Of a stretch of 64,000 nt of DNA, positions 40,572 through 49,388 are shown one piece after another. Position numbers and translations under genes: made by a program. The notes under the pieces were generated by a model. It was not told the origin of the DNA. It saw nothing but the letters and a program-made list of their open reading frames with translations, and ran no database searches. Each line of letters opens with the position of its first letter. Position 1 is the first letter of the stretch. The DNA comes from JAPWJZ01 sp965279315 (GTDB taxonomy: Bacteria; Pseudomonadota; Alphaproteobacteria; Micavibrionales; UBA2020): contig OZ257145.1 in NCBI GenBank assembly GCA_965279315.1, positions 1,922,001 to 1,986,000 on the forward strand, in the 5' to 3' direction.

Positions 40572-41463
40572 GGCGTTGCATTTCCCCACTCCCCTCGTCA
40601 TTCCCGCGAATGCGGGAATCCAACAGACTACGGATCGAGCCGAGGTGGGGGTGGATTCCCGCATTCGCGGGAATGACGCAAGTCGTGTTGTACGGTTTTT
40701 GAAGAAATTTATTCCGCTCACCGCCTGCCTGCTGGTCGCCGCCATCCTCTTCATTCCCTCCCACACCTGGGCGCAGAGCATTTCGCTGAACCTTGGCGGT
40801 GCGGGCACGGATGACGGCGCTTCCGGCGGTTCGGTCGCGGGCCGCGTGGTGCAGATGGTTGTGCTGCTGACCGTGCTGTCGCTCGCGCCGTCGATCCTGA
40901 TGATGATGACGTCGTTCACGCGCATTGTGGTTGTATTGTCGTTCCTGCGCACGGCGCTCGGCACGCAGCAGACGCCGCCGAACACGGTGCTGATCTCGCT
41001 CGCGATGTTCCTGACGCTGTTCATCATGATGCCCACGATCAACGCATCATACGAGCAGGGCCTGCGCCCGATGATGAACGACGAAGTGACGGAAATCGAG
41101 GGGCTGCAAAAGGCCGTCGTGCCGTTCAAGCAGTTCATGCTGAAACACACGCGCGAAAAGGACCTGACGCTGTTCATCGGCCTTGCGAAAATCGCCGAGC
41201 CCAAGGAGGCGATGGACACGCCGCTGCAGGTCGTCATCCCGTCCTTCATGATTTCGGAACTGCGCCGCGCGTTTGAAATCGGGTTCCTCATCTTCCTGCC
41301 GTTCCTTGTGATCGACATGGTGACCGCGTCCATCCTGATGTCGATGGGTATGATGATGCTGCCGCCGGTCATGATCGCGCTGCCGTTCAAGATTATCTTC
41401 TTCGTGCTGGTCGATGGCTGGTACCTGATATCGGGATCGCTGGTGCAGAGTTACGGGACCTAG
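40564..41463 (+). CDS. fliP: Flagellar export-gate protein FliP with in-frame palindromic insertion
   Basis: The protein has 299 residues. The conserved FliP body begins near residue 80: VVQMVVLLTVLSLAPSILMMMTSFTRIVVVLSFLRTALGTQQTPPNTVLISLAMFLTLF, then KDLTLF, IPSFMISELRRAFEIGFLIFLPFLVIDM. A signal-like helix (PLTACLLVAAILFIP) precedes it. The ATG at 40564 has AAGGAAG and overlaps the fliO stop, but residues about 12-38 are encoded by a palindromic repeat (40597-40677). The alternative start is a TTG at 40699 with no ribosome-binding site. Confidence 0.93.
   Translation: MVEALHFPTPLVIPANAGIQQTTDRAEVGVDSRIRGNDASRVVRFLKKFIPLTACLLVAAILFIPSHTWAQSISLNLGGAGTDDGASGGSVAGRVVQMVVLLTVLSLAPSILMMMTSFTRIVVVLSFLRTALGTQQTPPNTVLISLAMFLTLFIMMPTINASYEQGLRPMMNDEVTEIEGLQKAVVPFKQFMLKHTREKDLTLFIGLAKIAEPKEAMDTPLQVVIPSFMISELRRAFEIGFLIFLPFLVIDMVTASILMSMGMMMLPPVMIALPFKIIFFVLVDGWYLISGSLVQSYGT
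40597..40677. repeat. 81-bp family A palindromic element inside the fliP coding frame
   Basis: GTCATTCCCGCGAATGCGGG to CCCGCATTCGCGGGAATGAC. It is 81 bp, a multiple of three, whereas the three intergenic copies are 80 bp. Confidence 0.85.
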
Positions 41464-41527
41464 CGGAACAATTAGCGGGCTTGCGCGTTAGCCTCGGGAT
41501 CACTGAACCCGCCATCAAGGAAATCCC

Positions 41528-41884
41528 ATGCAAAAATCGAAAATCCTCGTTGCGGCCATCGCGCTGACGCTGCTGGGCAGCACGGCCGTGCTTGCCGACA
41601 ACAATAACGACCATAAAATCAAATGGAACCACGGCAAGGAAGCCTCTTCCGCCGCCCATGAACGCAACGCCGAACGCAAGGCCGAAAAGCGTCATTCGCG
41701 CTGGGTGAAGGGCCACAGCTTCCCCCGCGAATACCGCAACAGCAAATATTATGTGACCGACTGGCACCAGTACAAACTGCGCAAGCCGCCGAAGGGCTAC
41801 CGCTGGTACCGCGCCGATGACGATTACGTGCTGGTCCGCCGCAAGGACAACGTGATCTCCGAGATCATCAACGCGCTGCAGTAA
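41528..41884 (+). CDS. RcnB-family periplasmic protein
   Basis: The protein has 118 residues. The signal peptide is MQKSKILVAAIALTLLGSTAVLA, with AAGGAA as ribosome-binding site. After a His/Lys-rich middle (KIKWNHGKEASSAAHERNAERKAEKRH) comes the RcnB repeat YYVTDWHQYKLRKPPKGYRWYRADDDYVLVRRKDNVI. The E. coli protein modulates nickel and cobalt efflux. A broken second copy lies downstream. Confidence 0.8.
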   Translation: MQKSKILVAAIALTLLGSTAVLADNNNDHKIKWNHGKEASSAAHERNAERKAEKRHSRWVKGHSFPREYRNSKYYVTDWHQYKLRKPPKGYRWYRADDDYVLVRRKDNVISEIINALQ

Positions 41885-41902
41885 CATACTGTGAATAACA
41901 AG

Positions 41903-41937
41903 CGGCGGCTCCGCGATTTCGGGGCCGCCGTTTTCTA
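41903..41937 (+). terminator. Intrinsic terminator
   Basis: GGCGGC and GCCGCC close a 14-base loop, followed by GTTTTCT. It lies about 20 bases after the RcnB-like stop. Confidence 0.7.
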
Positions 41938-41945
41938 TTCCGGGC

Positions 41946-42083
41946 GGAATCGTCAACGACTATGGCCGTTATCACCTGCGCCGCCCGCCGGCCGGGTATA
42001 ACTGGTACCGCGCCGACAATGACTACGTGCTTGTCCGCCGCGACAACAACATTATCGAGGATATCATCGACGCGCTGGACTGA
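41946..42083 (+). pseudogene. Remnant of a second RcnB-like gene
   Basis: The frame reads IVNDYGRYHLRRPPAGYNWY and then RADNDYVLVRRDNNIIEDII before a TGA. This is homologous to the last 45 residues of the preceding gene, without start, signal peptide or promoter. It sits between two terminator hairpins. It appears to be a decayed tandem duplicate. Confidence 0.75.
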
Positions 42084-42103
42084 TGGCAGCGCACAATAGC
42101 AAA

Positions 42104-42137
42104 CCGGCGGTCCTGCTCCTTTCAGGGCCGCCGGTTC
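42104..42137 (-). terminator. Hairpin after the MFS gene
   Basis: ACCGGCGG pairs with CCGCCGGT; T-rich sequence on the right (TTCTATTTTC). It lies between convergent genes, 28 bases from the MFS stop. Confidence 0.6.
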
Positions 42138-42164
42138 TATTTTCGGCTACTTTGACGTTAGGGT

Positions 42165-43382
42165 TTAAGTTGCATTCAACAGTTCGTCCTGCACGGCCAG
42201 CATCCTTGCCCGCCTGCGCCGCCTGAAACACCAGACGGCAAGGCAGAGGCCCGCGACACCCAGCCAGGCGGCCAGCGAGACCAGCACCGCCTGCACGCCC
42301 CACAGGTCCGACACGCGGCCCATGACCATGCTGACGGGGATGAACAGCAACGACACCAGCAGACTTTGCGTCGACAGTATCGTGGCCCTCCGGTCCGATC
42401 CCACATGGCGGTTGATCGCCTCGCTCACGCGCGGTGCGGTCATGCCGTAGATGCATGTGCCGCCCATCATGAGCAGTGCAACCCCGTGCCAGCCCACCGC
42501 CACGCTGGCGCCCAGACAGGCGACAACCGCAGCAATCCAGGCGAGGCACAGCGCCTTGTAGGTGCCGACTTTGCCGTCCAGGCGATGGCCCATCTGGCTG
42601 GAAAAACCGCCGAGCATGAAGCCGACCGCCATCAGCAGGCCGAAGGCTTCTTCACGCAGGCCCATCGCCATGAAGTAAGGCTGCTGGGTCCACATGATCA
42701 GCTTCGTCGAGCAGAACATCACGCCCGCGAAGATGAGCAGCAGGCCGACCTCGGGATGCACGAGCGCATATTTCGTGGTCTCGATAATGTCGGCGACCGG
42801 ATGCTTGTCCGGCCTTTTCCGGTGACGCTCCGGCTCGTCCATGCGGCAGGCGATCACGACGGCGACCAGCTGCATGCACAGGCTCATCACGACCGGCAGC
42901 GCATGGTTGACGTTGTACATCAACCCGCCCAGGATGCTGGCGAACGCGACCGAGTAAAGGCCGAAGCCGCCGCGCTGGCCCTCGCGCTTCCTGTATTCGC
43001 CCTCGCGGCCGTCGGCCATCAGGGTTTCGTACAGGATCGCGCTGTTGGTGCCGTTCAGCAGGCAGATGCCGATACCGATCACCGACTGCGCCAGCGCCGC
43101 CATGAACAGGCTGTGCGACACCAGCAGCATCGCATAGCCGATCATTTCCAGGAGCGTGCCGAGCGCCAGCACGATCTTGCGCCGCCACTGGTCGGATATC
43201 CATCCGCACGGCACGTCCAGCAAAACGACCGTCGCGGCAAAGCAGGCTTCGCCGAGCAGGAAGTCCTTGAACGTCAGCCCGATCTCGTCCCTGTAAAAGG
43301 GCATGATGACGGGAATGACAAAGGCCATGTTCACGCATACCGCGTGAAAATTCAGGTGCCTTATGTTGCGGTCGACACGCAT
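42165..43382 (-). CDS. Major facilitator superfamily transporter
   Basis: The protein has 405 residues with about 12 membrane helices. Loop 2-3 has the MFS motif variant GWISDQWRRKIVLALGTLLEMIG, and loop 8-9 has MGHRLDGKVGTYKAL. The C-terminal tail is basic (RRRRRARMLAVQDELL). The substrate cannot be inferred; drug or sugar efflux families are equally possible. The upstream region (43383-43560) carries no clear regulator. Confidence 0.82.
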   Translation of the reverse strand: MRVDRNIRHLNFHAVCVNMAFVIPVIMPFYRDEIGLTFKDFLLGEACFAATVVLLDVPCGWISDQWRRKIVLALGTLLEMIGYAMLLVSHSLFMAALAQSVIGIGICLLNGTNSAILYETLMADGREGEYRKREGQRGGFGLYSVAFASILGGLMYNVNHALPVVMSLCMQLVAVVIACRMDEPERHRKRPDKHPVADIIETTKYALVHPEVGLLLIFAGVMFCSTKLIMWTQQPYFMAMGLREEAFGLLMAVGFMLGGFSSQMGHRLDGKVGTYKALCLAWIAAVVACLGASVAVGWHGVALLMMGGTCIYGMTAPRVSEAINRHVGSDRRATILSTQSLLVSLLFIPVSMVMGRVSDLWGVQAVLVSLAAWLGVAGLCLAVWCFRRRRRARMLAVQDELLNAT

Positions 43383-43793
43383 GATGTTCTTCCTTTCGTT
43401 GGCGTGCGAAAGACGGAAAGAACATCCGGATTCATTCGGGGGAGTTCTGTCAGCCTTTCCGTTTTACGGGCGGCTGACAGCGATGATTTACATCAGTCTG
43501 GCAACCGTAGCGTTGTGGTACCGGCGGTTTTCTTGAAAAGAGGCGGGGCATAGGTTTCCTGTTCACCGTTACGCGGTGCGGAAACTTTCCAGCCCGAGAC
43601 TTGCCCGGAAATGATATTTTTCATGCAATGACGCATGGATTTCCTCTTTTTAAAAACTACATCTTCATCTCAACACGGATCGGGATTCGCGTCATTGAAA
43701 TTTTGTTGCGCCGCAGCAAGTTTTTTAATTGACATATAGTACCGCTTTCGTCATACTCGCGCGCGTAACCCGATCAAAAAATGGAGTTCAACC
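43383..43793. other. 411-bp intergenic region with a terminator-like hairpin and a promoter
   Basis: It holds no gene that I can support. A hairpin TTGTTGC (43703-43709)/GCAGCAA (43713-43719) followed by six T looks like a terminator of a rightward transcript with no recognised gene, so a small RNA within 43560-43726 is possible. TTGACA (43729-43734), 17 bases, CATACT (43752-43757) is the promoter of the next gene. Confidence 0.5.
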
Positions 43794-43943
43794 ATGCGTT
43801 CCGTCACCACCGCCGTCCTGTTCAGCCTTCTCCTGTCGTCCTGCGCAAGCGGTGGCGGCCCGTCGCGTACCGATGGTTATGGCGCGCTTGCCGCAGCCGT
43901 GATTTTGGGCGCGGGCGTCGCGGTCTTCGCGCATAGCCGCTGA
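43794..43943 (+). CDS. Small lipoprotein (49 aa)
   Basis: ATG at 43794 after GGAG. The sequence MRSVTTAVLFSLLLSSC is a complete lipoprotein signal (lipobox LSSC) with a short mature part, ASGGGPSRTDGYGALAAAVI, and a hydrophobic C-terminal segment ending FAHSR. It has its own promoter (43729-43757) and a strong terminator. It resembles entericidin-sized orphan lipoproteins; function unknown. Confidence 0.7.
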   Translation: MRSVTTAVLFSLLLSSCASGGGPSRTDGYGALAAAVILGAGVAVFAHSR

Positions 43944-43966
43944 TTGTTTTGAGCGACCGAACAACG

Positions 43967-44000
43967 AAAAAACCGGCGACCCTGTGGTCGCCGGTTTTTT
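43967..44000 (+). terminator. Strong intrinsic terminator
   Basis: CCGGCGACC/GGTCGCCGG with a CTGT loop, flanked by A5 and T6. It lies 24 bases after the small lipoprotein stop. Confidence 0.92.
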
Positions 44001-44083
44001 CGTGGCCTAATCGGCTCTAAGCGCAGTCAGTTTCCTAAGCATTGGGATTTGTGACACGGCGGCCCCATGGGTATAATGCAATC

Positions 44084-44518
44084 ATGGCCGACGATAGAAA
44101 CATTACAATTGCGAAGCAGGCATTTTCCGAGATACGGACTAGGTTTTCTCACTTGCGAGTGATTGAAGACACAAATGTAAATGTTGATCTTTCTATAACA
44201 TTTCCAATTCAGCCCGGTTTAAAACATCAGGTGAATTTAAATTTACAGAGTGATGAGCTCCACTTCTCTGTGTTCAATTTTTTATTGGAGTGGTTTCCGT
44301 GCACAGCCCCTGATGTGGTCCAAGATTACATCGCGGCAGTCTCCGGCTTTTTATCTGGAGAATATAGAATTTTGGAAGTCTATGTAGGAGATAAATGCTT
44401 AAAGGCAAAACTGCAATCACCTGAGAAATCAGGTTGGAAGACAATAGGAACTTGGAGCACAGGTTGGCGCATACTACTATTTACAAAAAAGGTTTATACT
44501 ATCGTTCGTAATGTTTAA
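44084..44518 (+). CDS. Hypothetical protein, AT-rich
   Basis: The protein has 144 residues from the ATG at 44084 (MADDRNITIAKQAFSEIRTRF); a codon at 44042 is possible. Mixed alpha/beta, with FNFLLEWFPCTAPDVVQDYIAAVSGFLSGEYRIL. Its base composition (about 40 % GC) contrasts with its neighbours, suggesting transfer. I do not recognise the family. Confidence 0.55.
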   Translation: MADDRNITIAKQAFSEIRTRFSHLRVIEDTNVNVDLSITFPIQPGLKHQVNLNLQSDELHFSVFNFLLEWFPCTAPDVVQDYIAAVSGFLSGEYRILEVYVGDKCLKAKLQSPEKSGWKTIGTWSTGWRILLFTKKVYTIVRNV

Positions 44519-44538
44519 CGTCGTATGTCCAATTTTCG

Positions 44539-46155
44539 TTACAGGTTGATCTTGCGGTTCGGCTTTTTGTTGAACACGGGCGCGTCCTGCGGCTTGTCGT
44601 CATTCGCGACATCCGCCGCCGCATCGGGCGAGGGCGCAATCGCGGCCTTCAGGTCGTCAACCGCTTCGCCCATCGCTTTTTTCTGCGCTTCGGCGGCGAT
44701 ACGTTCTGCCGCCAGCCGTTCTTTTTCCTGCTGACGTTCATAGGCGGTCTGGCGCTCTTTCGCTTCGCGTTCTTCGCGGGCGACCGGGTCTTCGAACCAT
44801 TCGCGGCGTTTGCGCGCCAGCAGCTTGTCCGCGCCCACGCCAAGGCCGCCACCCGCCGCCATGCCCAGCATGGTGATCAGGATCACGTTCAGCCATTTGA
44901 AGGTATGCACATCGAAACCGTTTTCGTAGTTCTGGTCGTACATCGACCGCGCGGTCTTCATGATGTCGGAGCGCAGTTCGTTCGCGTTGCCCGGTTTTTC
45001 ATGCAGCACGACATCGACGTAATTGCGGATCATGCGCTCCAGCTCCGGCGCTTTCGCGGCGGAAAAATGGATGCCGTCGGTCACGCCATGCGCCGCCTCG
45101 ATGGTGCGCGCGGTGCGGGTTTCGGCAGTTTCGGCCAGCTGGTATTCGGCGGGGCCGCTATCCGACCTGGAATAGGTGCGGTAATGTTCGTTATGCGCCG
45201 TGCGCAGGGCCTGTTGCAGCGCGCCCGACAGGCTCGTCAGCGCCTGATATTCCCCCGCCGCCTGCGGCGCGTATTTCAGGTAGTTAGAGCCGCTCGCCCA
45301 GGTATTGGCGAATTTCAGGTATTCATCCGCGGTCGGCACATGTTCCTTCAATTCGCGCGCCATGCTCTGGCGGATCGCTTCCTGGTTTTCGCCATGCGTC
45401 ATCTTGGCGATGTAGAGGCGTTCCTGCACGGAGAGGTCGGGGTTGCGCTCCATGAAATTCTGCAGCAGGCGCGCGGCCTGTTGGGCCTGCGCCTGATTGA
45501 AGGTGTAGCTGTGCCAGCTGTAGTCGTACACTTCTTCGGTATGGTGCGTTGTCGTGCATTTGCCGTTGCTGCAGCTTTCGGTCGTGTAATGGCGCGTATG
45601 CGTCACGTCGCGGCGGTGATAGCTCCATGAATCATCAAACGCCGACTTGATGGCGGGCAGGGCGCGGTTGGCGTCTTCCAGCTTGGCGACCGATTCAAGC
45701 GCGGCGCGGGAATCCTGCGGCATCGCTTCGGTGTATTCGCTGATCAGCGCGTGTTTTTTCAAAGACGCGTCGATGCGCGTCTGCAGTTCATGCGCGAAAA
45801 CGGCATGGCTCTTGTTGATGTGCAGGGCGATGTTGTTGCTCTCGAACACTTTCATCGTGATGTCGTTGTTCGCGGCATAGAACCTTGTGAGGGCGGGCAC
45901 GGGCTGCGATGCCTTGTTAAAATCCGCGCTGATCTGCTCGATCTCGGAAAAGGCCAACGGAATTTCGCCGGCCTTGGATGCGTAATGCCTTGTCGACAAA
46001 CCGCCCGCCAGCACAAGGCCCAGCGTCACGCCGATCCAGATTTCGGCCGAAGTGTTGAACAGTTTATGGCGCGACCATTTAAACGCGCGCTTGTACCACG
46101 GGTCGGTCGAGGGCTGCAGCAGGCTGTTGTCGTTGCGCGATTTGAAAATGGACAT
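44539..46155 (-). CDS. Two-helix membrane protein with His/Thr-rich loop
   Basis: The protein has 538 residues. The first membrane helix is near residue 40-55 (IWIGVTLGLVLAGGL) and the second near 430-450 (WLNVILITMLGMAAGGGLGV). About 370 residues lie between them, mostly helical, with a short segment dense in His, Thr and Tyr plus a Cys pair (THTRHYTTESCSNGKCTTTHH). The C-terminal 90 residues form a charged coiled coil (REEREAKERQTAYERQQEKE). Possible metal site; function unknown. Confidence 0.6.
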   Translation of the reverse strand: MSIFKSRNDNSLLQPSTDPWYKRAFKWSRHKLFNTSAEIWIGVTLGLVLAGGLSTRHYASKAGEIPLAFSEIEQISADFNKASQPVPALTRFYAANNDITMKVFESNNIALHINKSHAVFAHELQTRIDASLKKHALISEYTEAMPQDSRAALESVAKLEDANRALPAIKSAFDDSWSYHRRDVTHTRHYTTESCSNGKCTTTHHTEEVYDYSWHSYTFNQAQAQQAARLLQNFMERNPDLSVQERLYIAKMTHGENQEAIRQSMARELKEHVPTADEYLKFANTWASGSNYLKYAPQAAGEYQALTSLSGALQQALRTAHNEHYRTYSRSDSGPAEYQLAETAETRTARTIEAAHGVTDGIHFSAAKAPELERMIRNYVDVVLHEKPGNANELRSDIMKTARSMYDQNYENGFDVHTFKWLNVILITMLGMAAGGGLGVGADKLLARKRREWFEDPVAREEREAKERQTAYERQQEKERLAAERIAAEAQKKAMGEAVDDLKAAIAPSPDAAADVANDDKPQDAPVFNKKPNRKINL

Positions 46156-46350
46156 GATGACCCTCGGGCGAAATGGCTTTTTTTGATTTCGAAGAATGTA
46201 TCAAAACCGGCATCTTTATGCAATTTGATTTTCATAATTGAATTACGCTAAAAATATCCTTTAATAACAATGGATTATTTTAAATAAATTGACGTTTTAT
46301 TCCATAATCAATATAACGACACATCCCCGCAGAGGTGCGGGACAGCAGGA

Positions 46351-47904
46351 GTGAAAAAATTGCCCGATGAAAAAAACGTCGAATTCTCATCATTGACCAA
46401 AGAGCGCAGCGAAAAACTTTTCGTGTCGCAGAAGCTCAAACTTTTCATCCTGACCGGCCAGCCCGATGCCGACGGCACACATTCCAGCCTTGCCATCAAG
46501 CCTTTCCATCAGTTGAGCAAAGACGAACGCGCTGCGCTGACTGCGAAGGCGGAGCCGCACGGGCCCGCTTCAAAAATTTCCATCATCAAACAGGGTGACG
46601 GCCTTTCCTTCACCGACGAGATGACGGGCAAGACGACCGTCACGCCGCTGCGCCACCTTGACACCGATGTGCGCGAAAAACTCTCCGACCCGTTCAAGCG
46701 CCTCTCGTCTTATGACGCGGCGAAAATCGCCCTGCGCCGCAAATTCGCGGCGGGGGTGCTGGGCGTTGCGGGGCTGGGCGGCGGGTTGGGTGCGGCATAC
46801 AACGCGGGCGTTTTCGAACCGCTGTCCGATATGACGACGCGCGTGTTTGCGCCGGAAGCCAAGCCCGCGGACGCGCCGACAGTCGCGCCCCTCGTCGAAT
46901 TGACGGGCGCGCGTGAAAAAAATGCGCTGAAATTCGATGAAAATCCCGCGATGGTTGAATATCTCGGCCAGCAGATGGATTCTTTCCCGCAGCGCGAGAA
47001 GCAATTCCTTTACACCGTCATGGTGGGGGAGGCGCAGAAGGCGGCCGACCTGCTGGTCAGCAAAGACGGCGCGGAAATCCTCAAGCAGGCCGGCAGCCTT
47101 GCCATGATTATCGCGACACGGAACGGCGACCTCGACATGATCCGCGTGTTGCATGGTGCGGGGCAATCGACGAACCAGACCTATCACCCCACGACCTATG
47201 CGGCCGAAGATGTATGGGTGCCGCTGGTCGATGCGATCGAGCGCGGCTTGCCGAAAACGACGGAGCTGCTGCTGAAGCTCGGCGCAGATCCGGAACAGCG
47301 CGACAACCCGCGCCGCCCGACACCCTATATGCTGGCCGCCTATTCACCGCTGATCGATACGGATGTTGCGGTCGAAGTGATGGACAAGCTCCAGAAAGGC
47401 GGCGCGAAACTGGAGGCGCTCAGCCCCTATGGTGCCGACGCGCTGATGCACACGATTACGGCTTCGGACGGCGATGCACGCAAATTTGAAAAGGCCTTGT
47501 CCGTTCTGCCCGATGCGAAGGCCGCGGTGAACAAGCCCTATCGCGTTTACAGGACCGCCGTGGGCTGGGTCGGCGGCTGGACGCTGCTGATGGAGGAAAT
47601 CGAACGCCAGAGCTATCGCGGCAATGCCGATAATGCGATCGTGAAATCCATGTTCGCGCATGGCGCGAATGTGAACGCGAAAAACGAAGCAGGCTGGACC
47701 GCGCTGCATATGGCGGCGGAACTCGACCAGCTGGACACGGTCAGGATGCTGGTCAAGGCCGGCGCAAATATCCACGCCCGCGATAACAACGGCCAGACCG
47801 CGCTTGATGTCGCGAAGAAATCCGATCTCGAACCCGTGCGCGTCCGCAATTACCTGCAGGGGCTGATGCAGGTGAAGCCGAAGGTGCTCGCGCCTGCGGG
47901 CTGA
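46351..47904 (+). CDS. Ankyrin-repeat protein with one membrane helix
   Basis: The protein has 517 residues, starting at a GTG (46351) immediately after AGCAGGA. The N-terminal 130 residues are unassigned. A glycine-rich membrane helix (FAAGVLGVAGLGGGLGAAYNAGV) follows, then ankyrin repeats, clearest at the end: GWTALHMAAELDQLDTVRMLVKAGANIHARDNNGQTALDVAKK. Ankyrin proteins mediate protein contacts and in host-associated bacteria are often effectors. A second ankyrin gene lies at 63323. Confidence 0.8.
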   Translation: MKKLPDEKNVEFSSLTKERSEKLFVSQKLKLFILTGQPDADGTHSSLAIKPFHQLSKDERAALTAKAEPHGPASKISIIKQGDGLSFTDEMTGKTTVTPLRHLDTDVREKLSDPFKRLSSYDAAKIALRRKFAAGVLGVAGLGGGLGAAYNAGVFEPLSDMTTRVFAPEAKPADAPTVAPLVELTGAREKNALKFDENPAMVEYLGQQMDSFPQREKQFLYTVMVGEAQKAADLLVSKDGAEILKQAGSLAMIIATRNGDLDMIRVLHGAGQSTNQTYHPTTYAAEDVWVPLVDAIERGLPKTTELLLKLGADPEQRDNPRRPTPYMLAAYSPLIDTDVAVEVMDKLQKGGAKLEALSPYGADALMHTITASDGDARKFEKALSVLPDAKAAVNKPYRVYRTAVGWVGGWTLLMEEIERQSYRGNADNAIVKSMFAHGANVNAKNEAGWTALHMAAELDQLDTVRMLVKAGANIHARDNNGQTALDVAKKSDLEPVRVRNYLQGLMQVKPKVLAPAG

Positions 47905-47909
47905 GCAGA

Positions 47910-48407
47910 TTACAATTTCCAGTCCGGCCTGACCCAATGGCAGGTATAGCCGTTCGGGTTTTTTTGCAGGTAGTCCTGATGGTAATCCTCGCCGTCCCAG
48001 AATTTGGTGAAGGGTTCCAGCGTGGTGGCGACCTTGCCTGGCCATTTGCCGCTGTTGTTGACGGCGATGATCACATCCATCGCGGTTTTTTTCTGCTCGT
48101 CATCCATGTAGAAAATCGCCGAGCGGTATTGCGTGCCGCGGTCGTTGCCCTGGCGGTCTTTCGTCGTCGGGTCGTGGATCTTGAAAAAATATTCCAGCAG
48201 CGCGCGATAGGTTGTTTTCGCGGAATCGAAGGTCAGCTCGATCGCTTCCGCATGGCCGCTCTTGCTGTCATGCGTGTCGTCATATTTCGGGTTGTCCAGA
48301 TGCCCGCCGGTATAGCCGACGCGCGATGAAATAACGCCCGGTTGCGTGCGCAGCAGTTCCTGCATCCCCCAGAAACACCCGCCCGCGATGACCATTTTGT
48401 TGCTCAT
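47910..48407 (-). CDS. msrA: Peptide methionine sulfoxide reductase MsrA
   Basis: The protein has 165 residues. Catalytic Cys is in GGCFWGMQE; other conserved blocks are GVISSRVGYTGG, GHAEAIELTFD, FKIHDPTT, DRGTQYRSAIFY and FWDGEDYHQDYL. It reduces the S-epimer of methionine sulfoxide. No MsrB partner is adjacent. Confidence 0.96.
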   Translation of the reverse strand: MSNKMVIAGGCFWGMQELLRTQPGVISSRVGYTGGHLDNPKYDDTHDSKSGHAEAIELTFDSAKTTYRALLEYFFKIHDPTTKDRQGNDRGTQYRSAIFYMDDEQKKTAMDVIIAVNNSGKWPGKVATTLEPFTKFWDGEDYHQDYLQKNPNGYTCHWVRPDWKL

Positions 48408-48445
48408 GTTCTGATACTCCTTGCCGTGTTATTCGTGCGGCAACG

Positions 48446-49210
48446 TCAAAAGGTTACATCATCCCGCGTCACGCGCGCGATGGTCAGCACATAAACTTGG
48501 GCGGCGCCGGATTTTTTCAAGATGCGGGCGCATTCGTTGAGGGTTGCGCCGCTGGTGAAGACGTCATCGACCAGCAGGATGTTCTTGCCGCGCAAAGCAG
48601 CCGCCTGTTTTTCGTCGACGGCGAACGCGCCGCGCACATTGGCGTGGCGTTCCTTGCGGCTCAGGCCTTTTTGCTTCACCGTGTAGCGGGGGCGGGTGAG
48701 GGCATCGGGGGCGAAAATGCGGTCGGTGCGTTTCGCCAGCATCTCGCCCAGAACCGCCGACTGGTTGAAACGGCGCTGCCACAACCGGCGGGAATGCAGC
48801 GGCACGGGGATGATGATATCGGTATCGGCGATCATTTCCGCACCTGCGCGCGCCAGCCACGGCACGAAGGTCTGCACGGTATGCATCCGGTCGCCATATT
48901 TGAACCCCATGACAAGTTTCCGGCTGGCGTCGTTATAGACGACAGCCGACCGCGCGCGGGTGAATGCCGGTTCTTCGTCGATGCAACCGGCGCAGAGGCT
49001 GCCCATCGGGCTGTCGAAGCCGAACGGCACGCCGCAGGTTTCGCAGAACGGATTTTCGATGAAGGACAGTTCCGACCAGAAAGCGGGGGAAACCATGCCC
49101 GGCGCATCCACAACCGCGCCCGATCCTGCGCAGCGGGGCGGCAGGATGATATTTAGCGTGGTATTCCAAAGGCTTGCTATGGAACGGGTCTTGGCGGTGC
49201 GGCTGTGCAT
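48446..49210 (-). CDS. comF: ComF-family phosphoribosyltransferase-like protein
   Basis: The protein has 254 residues. The N-terminal zinc-ribbon region is partly retained (CETCGVPFG, then CAGCIDEEPAF); the first usual CxxC reads PPRCAGSG and lacks one cysteine. The PRPP loop is ILLVDDVFTSGATLNECARIL. ComF proteins help in DNA uptake or recombination, and relatives bind PRPP. It is divergent from the large methyltransferase gene. Confidence 0.85.
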   Translation of the reverse strand: MHSRTAKTRSIASLWNTTLNIILPPRCAGSGAVVDAPGMVSPAFWSELSFIENPFCETCGVPFGFDSPMGSLCAGCIDEEPAFTRARSAVVYNDASRKLVMGFKYGDRMHTVQTFVPWLARAGAEMIADTDIIIPVPLHSRRLWQRRFNQSAVLGEMLAKRTDRIFAPDALTRPRYTVKQKGLSRKERHANVRGAFAVDEKQAAALRGKNILLVDDVFTSGATLNECARILKKSGAAQVYVLTIARVTRDDVTF

Positions 49211-49388
49211 GGGCTTGAAATTTGCCGTAAAAACGCCAATTTATCAAGGTCTAACCCATTTTCCCTAAAGTTCTTGTTATTACAAGGGTGTTATCATAAT
49301 ATGTCACAGTTTTATCAGTCAGGGAGACGTAAGGGTGCGTTTCTCTGTATAATGGAGAGATTGAGTTCAGACTCCCAAGGGCGCGTGA

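Noticed and set aside
40699..40701. TTG as the fliP start
   Set aside because: No ribosome-binding site; the ATG at 40564 has one and overlaps the fliO stop. Kept only as the alternative.
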